Assembly (NCBI GenBank): GCA_958510825.1 | Contig: OY294047.1 | Coordinates: forward strand, 2,790,001-2,854,000 | Direction of reading: 5' to 3' | Length of the DNA stretch: 64,000 nucleotides | From: Brachypterus glaber | Taxonomy: Eukaryota > Arthropoda > Insecta > Coleoptera > Kateretidae | Part shown: in pieces, positions 55,392-64,000 of the stretch | Layout of the letters: every line of letters starts with the position of its first letter | Numbering within the stretch: the stretch's first letter is position 1 | Translations under genes and position numbers: made by a program | Notes under the pieces: generated by a model | Told to the model about the DNA's origin: nothing | What the model saw: the letters and a program-made list of their open reading frames with translations, nothing else | Databases searched by the model: none

Positions 55392-56767
55392 ATTATTTAT
55401 ATTTCAGTGTATACACTGTATACACTGTATACTATACAGTATATTACAGGGTGGACCTTATTTTTGTATCGTTTTAAATTTTTTATTCTGGTGTATCTAA
55501 AACATCCTAGAAATATGAGGGTGATCAACTTCTCGAATGAACCTACGCAAAAATCGTGAAAAATCGTTGAAAATGGACTGTACTTTTTGTATCAGTGGAA
55601 AATTTATATATCTTGAAATCTTAATTTGTTCCTTTTGAGTGTACAAAATTATGTGTCACATTTCAAAATGATCAAAAGATTCAGGTGCCGAAAATCCGCC
55701 AAAGTTGCCCCTAAAACACTAAATTTCACGAATTTCCACCATAAATGTGAGAAACGCTTAAATAGCATTTAAAAATATGTCAATCTGGAGTTCTTAATTT
55801 TATTTAATGCACATTAATAATATAAAATAATTTGACAAAAACAAAACGAGCTAAGCCCCAAATAAAAGGCCTTTTCGGGTGCTCTTATCAGGCTCATTTT
55901 GTTTTTGTTAAATTATTTTATATTATTAATATACATTGAATAAAATTAAGTTAAGTACAGATTGACATATTTTAAATGCTTTTTGCAGTTGTTCGATTTA
56001 CAACAACAAATCGTTCTCATTTTATTTTAAATTCACATACTGCATTTATGTGCACATAGAAACTACATATCACATGTAATTACATCTACATGTACATGCT
56101 TATCGTTAGGTATACTTAAGCACATAAAAATGTTGTATTATTAAATAATATGGATCTACAATTTTAATAGTGTATTTAATATAAAGTTATAATGTTTGGA
56201 CTTGTTACAAAAACCTTTGGTTGTACCATTTGTACACTGATAGTGTAAAGATTAGATTTCCTCCAATTGGTACACCTGAATTCCTCAGCCGCTTACCCCT
56301 CGCCCAATGGTTTTTAGTTCGCAAAATATTAGTAAAAATTGCAAACAGTAAAATGGCACGCGATTTCAATATATTTGTATATATTGCTTCTAGGCAATAT
56401 GCCTCGATAACTTTGTATTAGAATAATTCTAAATTATTTATTTGTATTATATATTTAGTTATGATTTGATGGAAATACAATTTCTACTGAAAGGAACTTT
56501 AACAGTAAGAATTAAACCTAGCTTTAAACTAAATCCAGAGTCTAGATATAATTAAATTGAATTCAAAATTTTGGCACGCTCTATTAGTTTGAAACTTTTC
56601 ATTAGTAATTATTTTAAAATAATTATTAATTAAAAGTTTGATTGTGATAAAGCGTGCCAAGAAAGTTTTTGCAAATGTCGTTACTTTGAATTAATAATTA
56701 TTAATAATATATCTGCCAGAATAAATTAATACCTTCCCGTAAAAATAATTGCTTATATTATACATAC
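55392..56767. other. Region upstream of NSUN7-like exon 1, no gene seen
   Basis: Begins with overlapping GTATACACT palindromes (55408-55445), then AT-rich sequence with an inverted pair ATTAATAATATAAAATAATT (about 55810 and 55915). A missing first exon of the NSUN7-like gene could lie here but none could be picked. Confidence 0.4.
56040..56200 (-). repeat. Dispersed repeat, inverted partner of 49360-49640
   Basis: ATGTACATGCTTATCGTTAG and TGTATTATTAAATAATATGG, complementary to the first copy. Confidence 0.52.
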
Positions 56768-56935
56768 ATTGCGGTCCAAAAGTCACCTCCCTCTTACATA
56801 TTGAACGAATTGAGATATCAACTTCAAAATTTAAACGCTTAAATAAGAGAAGTTAAGCTACCCTTTGGTATATATTCGATACTTTTAGCTTTTAAAATGT
56901 GGGAGGGGGTATAGGGGTGGATTTTTTTAATCGGA
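56768..56935 (+). mobile_element. Foldback family 3, left-end fragment
   Basis: TTGCGGTCCAAAAGTCACCT, then GAGATATCAACTTC and TTTAAAATGTGGGAGGGGG, as in 7835-8000. Confidence 0.6.
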
Positions 56936-57213
56936 TGTCGCCACGAAAATATTGAAAACATTAAAAAATTATTGCCTCGCACCCCCTGCGCCTAGCTGGG
57001 ATGGAGTTATATAATTTTTTATTATTGTTTAGTTTTGGCTACCTCAAAAAACCCTATATACCAACTTTCGCTCAAATAAAATTTTCATTTGTATTTTTCT
57101 CAATTTGCTCCCTTTGCCCTAACCCAATTTTTACCAAGAAAAACACCAACTGAGAACTTTTGGTAACAAACCTGTGTGCCAAATATAATAAACACTGTTC
57201 CCTGTATGGAAAT

Positions 57214-57530
57214 AATAGTTATTTATGGTACTAGTGGGTAAAGTAAGATATTGCCCATGAGAAAATTAACCCAAACGAGGCGTCAGCCAAGCAGGTTAAT
57301 TTTCGAGAGGGCAATATCGGTTTACCCAAGAATGTCATACAAGGTTTTATCCAATAAATAGCTTAGATTTTCATATTTTTATTAAAAATTTTATTGACAT
57401 TTACAAGAAAATAATTTGACAAGTGACAGTTTAGTGGGTAAAATAAATAATTATCCACTCAATAAGGTAAAAGCCACGCGGGGTTTATTATTGAGTTTAT
57501 CAGTTTAAAATAAAGCTGGTAGTTGTTATT
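57214..57530 (+). mobile_element. MITE family 1, copy 8
   Basis: Nearly complete; about 0.7 kb from an inverted copy at 58230. Confidence 0.75.
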
Positions 57531-58229
57531 TTATGCATAAGATTAGATAACTTAAAACTTGGTAGGTACCTATGTATATGAAAAGTTAAAAATTCAATCA
57601 AAAGTTGATAAAAGAAATTTAGGTTCTAGAGTGGAACAAACATACATATACATACACACGTTAAAACCTTTCCTTCCTATATTGTACCGGGTACAATGTC
57701 TACAGGGCCGTAACCAGAAAAAATCTAGGTTTACGACCCTGAATGTCTAAAACTAAAGACTATTTTGCTGTACTTGAGAAATTGTTCTACGCATTCTTGC
57801 TTTGTCCAATAATATAATTAATAAATAATGCTGACTGGAAATCATTGTGGTATTCAGGTTAGCACGAATGTCATGCTGTTAATAAACCATTAAAACAATA
57901 ATAATAAATTATTTTGAATTATACCCCTTGAAGGAAATCTATTGAATTCGCATCACTTAAATGAATAGGAATACTTTCAAAAGGTTATATTAGATGAGAT
58001 TTATTTGTACTCGTCACAGGGCCTTTTACAAAAATAGTTGTTTTCTTAACTGTTGGATAAAATCACTTAATACACGAGTTGAGAATTAAATTTTATCCAA
58101 CGTCCTTTAATTTTTAATAAAAATCCATAATTTAGCAAAAAATTATGACTAAAAGATTAAATTTTATAAATTGGCAAAAAAGTGAGCAAAAATTTTTTAT
58201 AAACTATATCACTAGTAGAAAAAAATAAC

Positions 58230-58552
58230 ATTTATCCAATACATACAGATAATGAGACAATTACCAGCTTTATGTTAAATAGATAAACTCAATAATAACC
58301 CCCGCGTGGCTTTTACTTTATTGAGTGGATAATTATTTATTTTACCCACTCAAATGTCACTTGTAAATGTCATTAAAATTTTTAATAAAAATATGAATTT
58401 CTAAGCTATTTATTGGATAAAACCTTGTATGGCACTCATGGGTAAACCGATATGGCCCTCTCGAAAATTAACCTGCTTGGCTGACGCCTCGCAGATTAAT
58501 TTTCTCATGGGCAATATCTTACTTTACCCACTAGTACCATAAATAACTATTT
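58230..58552 (-). mobile_element. MITE family 1, copy 9
   Basis: Complete, inverted relative to copy 8. Confidence 0.75.
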
Positions 58553-58781
58553 CTTACTACAACCTAGGTAAGTTGACATTACTTAATCAAAAATCCGACA
58601 TTAATGGAAAGTACTATATCAAGCACACTTAGATGAAATCAATAGAATCAATTCAAACAAAACCGTAACTAGACAGAGAAAACCATTTCCGCTAAAGGAC
58701 ACGAAGTGTCCGACACTTACAAGCGCCTAATTGCAGCTCTCCGTGCCGGAGTTTGTTTTGGTTTTTTGTTGTTTGGTGTTT

Positions 58782-60081
58782 TTTCCGTCACATTTCCACG
58801 TCTCGTCCTACCCGGCTCTGCTAGCTAGCCGGGCGGACGGGTCAGCTGAATTGGCTGCGTTTTGAAGCGAGGATCGTGACGTATGAAGGAGCGGCACTCC
58901 CAACCTGCGAATTTGCAAGCCACGCCTACCTCGCTCTTTGCCCGACAAAGAAAAACCTGATCGCTTAGCATTTTTTCTTGTAAATCAAACAACTAGTAGT
59001 AAACACGGTCTCTTTCAAGAGCCAAATCCAGATTTTCGCCCCCCAATTTACAGACTACAAACAACAGGACGCACAAGAATTTCTGCGGTACTTTTTAGAG
59101 GGACTTCACGAGGACGTTAACAGGGTAACGGAATAACCTAAACCTATTTTTACCAAAATAGATGAAAAATTAACTGATAATGAAAAATCTGCCGAATCAT
59201 GGTCCAGATACCTCCGGATGGACGACTCTTGCATTTTGGACCTCTTCGTCGGACAACTGAAATCCACCCTCAAATGCACCTATTGCAGCCATTGTTCCGT
59301 CACATTCGAACCATTCTGGGACCTTTCTCTCTCTCTTCCACAACACATCGGTCAATTAAGTTTATCACATTGTTTGGAATCCTTCACACGGGAAGAATCG
59401 TTGGACGGTGATGAAAAACCTACATGTTCAAAATGCAAAAAGCGCAGAAAATGCACAAAATTCTTTAGAATTCAAAAATTCCCAAAAATATTAGTAATTC
59501 ACCTTAAACGCTTCTCCCCGATGACACAGTTTCAAAGTAAGCTCAAAGTCACCGTAGACTTCCCCCTAGAAGAATTACATATGAGCAATTATGCAGCAGA
59601 CTCCGTTGCACCCTCCAAATACAACTTATACGCCATTTCAAATCACAGTGGTACCACGTATAGCGGACACTACACCGCCTATTGTAAACATCCCTATAAT
59701 CATACGTGGCACGAATACAACGACTCTAGGGTATCTTCAATTTCACCAACATCCATCGTATCAGGGAATGCTTACATATTATTGTACGAAGAAGAAAGTC
59801 AAAAATCATATACTTGAATAGTTTATTTATTTCTTTTTTTTTTACTTATTTGTTACTATTATTTAACTTGATTGTTAATTAATTTTTTTTTAATTAATAT
59901 GTATATTTCTATTAATTTTATTGTAAAAAATAGTACTAATAAAACTTTCTTGAACAACTACACTCGTTTGTAAATACCCAACACGTTTAGTTTTTTGTTG
60001 TTGCAATATATAGTGGTTGGCGCACATACAACTATTTATTGTATACTATAACCTAATTACGTTATTAATTACGCTATTGTT
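58782..60081 (+). mobile_element. Short repeat split by the USP2-like copy (second copy at 49790-49970)
   Basis: The left part (58782-58878, from TCCGTCAC to GATCGTGA) and the right part (59990-60081, GTTGCAATATATAGTGGTTG to ATCAGTG) are contiguous at 49790-49970. Here about 1.1 kb carrying the USP2-like sequence lies between them. Either the gene copy inserted into the repeat or the repeat is a transposon that captured it. Confidence 0.65.
59011..59817 (+). pseudogene. USP2: USP2-type ubiquitin hydrolase, intronless, 5'-truncated, one in-frame stop
   Basis: Deubiquitinases of the USP2 group remove ubiquitin through a Cys-His-Asp/Asn triad. Here the frame starts inside the catalytic domain at SFKSQIQ and runs without introns to the C-terminus. 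Seen: [31 protein letters not shown], a zinc-binding pair CTYC and CSKC, DGDEKPTC, FPKILVIHLKRFS, then SGHYTAYC (catalytic His) and the NDS triad residue. The Cys box is absent, so this fragment cannot be catalytic. A TAA at 59134-59136 breaks the frame at a place where alignment to vertebrate USP2 otherwise needs no gap. Removing it as an intron fails on length (37 bases) and frame. Likely a retrocopy; an assembly error at the stop, or a last exon of a real gene, are the alternatives. Confidence 0.85.
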
Positions 60082-60154
60082 CCATCAGTGTAGGGTATCC
60101 CCCTGGGGACATCCCTGAGATAATCGTCATAATTTTCCTAACTGGAAGTAGATT

Positions 60155-60305
60155 TAGTGCCCATTCAGAGGCTCGTATAAGAACATAATACATAACAACA
60201 TAACAATGCGATGCCGTGATTGGCTTGATGTGCCGCCATGTATCTTGTAAGCCAATCACGGCATCGCATTCTTATGTTTTATGTTCTTATGCAAGCTTTT
60301 GGATA
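60155..60305. repeat. Hairpin with GATTGGCTTGATGTG core
   Basis: GCGATGCCGTGATTGGCTT and complement; shares its core with 33110-33170. Confidence 0.55.
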
Positions 60306-60400
60306 CCCAACTCGAGCGTGGTGGGATTGTTTGTAATAATTAAATATTATTTTGACTATAACGAATGGTGGCTATTCGTTTATGTTGGAAAAAATCGTTA

Positions 60401-60812
60401 ATGGAGCTCTGTACAACTAGAACTATGAAACAAAAGACGTCTACCCTATCTCTATCTCATTTGTGCTACACTTTCCAGCCAATCAAATAAATACTGTATT
60501 TGTTTTTCATACAACAAATACAGTATTTATTGGGTTGGCCGGAAAGTGTAGCACTGAGCGGCACGAACGAACATAGCTAATGTGAATCTGTAGAATAAGA
60601 TAATTCTACTAAAATTTAGATGGCGCCAGTAATTTCTTTAATAAAAATAATATAGTTACACTTTTCGCCCGGCCAAGTAAATATTGTATTTGTTCAACAA
60701 AGAACAAATACAGAATTTGTTTGGTTTGGTGAAAGTGGGAGTGTATGTATGTCTTCTATCCTTTTTGGGTAGAACTTTTGTCCCTGTCTAATCTAAGGGG
60801 AGAAATCACCAT
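60401..60812 (+). mobile_element. Element family 8, copy 2
   Basis: Begins ATGGAGCTCTGTACAACTAG and ends CTAAGGGGAGAAATCACCAT, so the ends are roughly complementary (GGAGCTCT/GGAGAAAT blocks). Near-identical to copy 3. Confidence 0.75.
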
Positions 60813-61283
60813 TGTAATATTTTTGAAGTTTTTTTTTAGATTCTTTTTTTTGTAAAAATTAGCTTGAGGGTCCACTATTGTTTTCTTGACAGTATTATTT
60901 TCTGTTTTAAAAATAAACAATTCACGAGTTATTTATAGTTATTGGATGTAAAAAGTCGTTTTGAATTATACTTTATATTTAAACAAAAGCAATTTTCCTA
61001 TGACATACGACAGGCATAAATGTCTTTGATGATATACTGAATCGATGTTCAACTATTTATTCCTACGACAACCGATCTAGAAACATTCCATATTTATTGT
61101 TTTCTAACATTGAAACTGATTTATTTTATATTTTATTTATTATCGCTGGTCGGATCGAGGTTTGGACTTTTGCCGGTGGCTCGCAAAAAAATATGTTTAA
61201 AAAAAATATTTTCCAAACCAAATAAACCCTTGAAACTAAAATTCTCTAATATGTCTGCCATGTCGCCGGGGCAAGGTTCACTT

Positions 61284-61568
61284 AATAGTTATTTATGGTA
61301 CTAGTGGGTAGAGTAAGATATTGCCCATGAGAAAATTAACCTGCGAGGCGTCAGTCAAGCAGGTTCATTTTCGAGAGGGCAATATCGGTTTACCCATGAG
61401 TGCCATACAAGGTTTTATCCAATAAATAGCTTAGGAATTCATATTTTTATTAAAAATTTTAATTACATTTACAAGAAAATAATTTGACAAGTGACAGTTG
61501 AGTGGTTAAAATAAATAATTATCCACTCAATAAAGTAAAAGCCACGCGGGGGTTATTATTGAGTTTAT
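61284..61568 (+). mobile_element. MITE family 1, copy 10, right end missing
   Basis: Stops at TTATTATTGAGTTTAT, losing the last 45 or so bases. Confidence 0.75.
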
Positions 61569-61682
61569 ACTACGTTTTTATTTTATTTTATACACCTATA
61601 TGTTATTTATTATGTATATGTATTTATTTATTTGAATTATCTTTTACATGACTTGTTCTATGCTACATGGCTTTATGGAATA

Positions 61683-61713
61683 AATAAACACTTACTTACT
61701 TACTTACTTACTA
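61683..61713 (+). repeat. ACTT microsatellite
   Basis: CACTTACTTACTTACTTACT. Confidence 0.85.
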
Positions 61714-63480
61714 TCTATTAAATGAAAGTATTAACTCTGATTATTAATTACACTAGAAAAAAAAATTATAAATAAAACAATATAATTAAAAAAAAATAAA
61801 CATAATAATTTGTATTTTTTGGAAATGGGAGTAAGTTTTAAAGTTCTTTGCGCTTAAACAATTTTGTTATATTTTGCGACTCTTACAAGTTCATAATCAC
61901 ACGCATTTCGCGTGTTCTTATAGGCCCATAAGAGGTCTCTACTTTTTTTTCTTTTGGGTTGGCAACATACAAAAGCCTATCGCTTGACGTTTTCCGTGCA
62001 AATGTTTACGTCGATTTAAAGTTTAATTTTCTACAAAATTTTGTGTTTATGTTATTTTTTAATGTTAAATTTGTGGCTTGGTTACTTGCAGTGAAAATGA
62101 GAAGACAGGACTATAAAATATATCAAAATAACATTTGTTCTTAGAATTTTAAACATGGAGAAACCTGTAATGCCAACCCGAAACAAAAATCCCTAAATCA
62201 GTCATCAATTTAAATGTAAGTTTTTAAAATTTTAGAGCAAAATAGAAAAAATAGTATAAAGCACTCGTTTCATAAAACGTTTGGACTCGCCGGAAGCGGC
62301 TCGTTTTCTAAACTCGTGCGCTAAAAACGTGTATTATGAAACTAGTACTTTAATATACTATTAATAAAAAAATACCTATCTGACTGTAAACATTTTAAAT
62401 TTTATTTTTATAATTCTTAACTTACTTTTTCTTGGATTTTTTTTGCGTAGATGGTCTACTATAAACTAAATGAATATAAAATATAAATAATAGACAAAGG
62501 AATAGATACAATTTAGAGTTTATTGCTCTATAGCCAATCAAGTTCCTCCAAATATTAAAATTATATTAATCTAATCTAAAAACGATAAAACGGTTCCCCA
62601 ATCCCAATGATGGAAATTATTTTTCGTTTTATCAATATATCTGAAATATTAAATTTACATAATATTTATACACACGGATCGGATTGAGGTTTTTATTTAC
62701 CGTGGCTCGCAAATAATTGAATTTTAAAAAACTAATTTTTAAGGTAAAAAAACAGTTGAAACTATAGCCAATTTTTTGTGGTAACGCCGGTTAACCTGCA
62801 CGTATCTCTTTCTCTGTTTAATTGATGAGTTAAAAAAAGATAGAAATACATATTTCCCTAACTTGGTTAGTAACCGCTGCTCCACAAAAAATCGGCTTAT
62901 ATTTTACTAATTTAACCGGTCCGTCATGTCGATGCTTTTTTAAGAGGCAACTGCCGAGCACTCCAGTACATTGAAAAAGGTAAGCGACGAGTTGTGTACG
63001 TTATTTTTCCTAAGACGCCGTCTTTTTCATTAAGAAAATCATAAAAATTTGGTAAATAAAACATTGACAGTTTAAAACTTTTCAAATGTCAGTTTGACTT
63101 TTCTCTAAAATGCACACTACAGTACTATCATGGAAATCGCTATGTAAGCTATATACTTGAACATCATGCTGTTAGATAAAGATAGATAAATACACTGCCT
63201 CTAAGGTCCTATCTGTATATCGTCTTGTAAATTTCAGGACGTCTTATCTCAATATTTTTCGATTTTGAGATTTTGGTCTTAAACGCTTTATATTATCAAT
63301 TTACATCTAAAAAATAAGTTTCACCCGCTATTTTTTTAAAATAACAGATATATAAGCAAAATAGTATCTCTTAATTCTAGTTAACTGACTATTTTGGAAC
63401 GCACTTTTTGCATTTGGCGACGCTTTTTTGACATCTTATGCGCATGTTATAAAACTTTTTGAAGTTTAAATGTTTGAATA

Positions 63481-63890
63481 ATGGAGCTCTCTACAACTAG
63501 AATTATGAAACAAAATACGTCTACCCTATCTCTATCTCATTTGTGCTACACTTTCCAGCCAACCAAATAAATACTGTATTTGTTTTTCATACAACAAATA
63601 CAGTATTTATTTGGTTGGCCGGAAGTGTAGCAGTGAGAGGCACGAACGAACATAGCTAATGTGAATCTGTAGAATAAGATAATTCTACTAAAATTTAGAT
63701 GGCGCCAGTAATTTCTTTAATAAAATAAATATAGTTACACTTTTCGCCCGGCCAAGTAAATATTGTATTTGTTCAACAAAGAACAAATACAGAATTTGTT
63801 TGGTTGGGTGGAAGGAGTGTATGTATGTCTTCTATCCTTTTTGGGTAGAACTTTTGTCCCTGTCTAATCTAACGGGAGAAATCTCCATTA
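63481..63890 (+). mobile_element. Element family 8, copy 3
   Basis: Direct repeat of 60401-60812 about 3 kb downstream, differing by a few bases and short indels. Confidence 0.75.
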
Positions 63891-64000
63891 ATAATATTAT
63901 TATAATAGTTAATTATATTTTGTTAAAATATTAATATAATAAAGTTTCAAAGCTCGTATCTTAAAAATTTTTATTAATTTTGAGCATCAAAATGTCTCTA

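Larger units (their letters stand above)
60813..63480. other. AT-rich region with repeats, no gene seen
   Basis: Besides a family-1 MITE (61284-61568), there is a weak duplicate pair (GGATCGAGGTTT...GGTGGCTCGCAAA at 61148 and 62680) and a hairpin with CACTCGTTTCATAA arms at 62250-62345. Confidence 0.45.

Noticed and set aside
58938..59120. A 60-codon plus-strand frame overlapping the USP2-like start
   Set aside because: It is the +1 shadow of the USP2 frame.
59125..59161. A mini-intron that would remove the TAA in the USP2-like frame
   Set aside because: It would be 37 bases, too short for a usual insect intron, and its removal shifts the frame.

Overview
The window reads as nuclear DNA of an AT-rich, intron-containing animal genome, almost certainly an insect (possibly a beetle, but that is a guess). 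Two conserved eukaryotic genes can be assembled exon by exon with GT-AG junctions and matching phases. The rest is dominated by short foldback and terminal-inverted-repeat elements and by truncated LINEs. There is no bacterial operon structure, CRISPR array or viral genome.

Genes. (1) Plus strand, 15104-25607: five exons of mitochondrial phosphatidylserine decarboxylase (PISD), with the catalytic Asp and His regions and the Gly-Ser-Thr self-cleavage site. Only the first exon, with the targeting peptide, was not found. (2) Minus strand, 54540 down to 28166: a 13-exon NOL1/NOP2/Sun (NSUN) family gene that best fits NSUN7. It assembles into one 838-residue reading frame without a break. Both cysteines that define an active RNA cytosine-C5 methyltransferase are replaced, so the product looks like a pseudoenzyme. 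A possible alternative last exon lies at 27554-27814. The two genes converge tail to tail. (3) Plus strand, 52314-52877, inside the 11-kb first intron of the NSUN7-like gene and antisense to it: an intact single-exon ORF of 187 residues that I do not recognise. (4) Plus strand, 59011-59817: an intronless, 5'-truncated copy of a USP2-type deubiquitinase with one in-frame stop. It sits inside a short repeat that occurs uninterrupted at about 49.8 kb, so it is probably a retrocopy or a captured gene fragment.

Layout. 1-15 kb is nearly all mobile DNA: nested MITEs, a Harbinger-type element with TAA duplications, a 5'-truncated LINE flanked by a 12-bp direct repeat, and a row of abutting foldback elements (12.1-15.0 kb). 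15-26 kb is PISD with large transposon-filled introns. 26-54.5 kb is the NSUN7-like gene, whose introns hold further MITEs, a tRNA-derived SINE and LINE fragments. 55-64 kb is repeats plus the USP2-like copy.

Repeats. One MITE family (family 1) has at least ten copies here. It carries three separate stem-loops and is both a target of and a source for nested insertions. Several other families have two or three copies, often inverted within the same gene.
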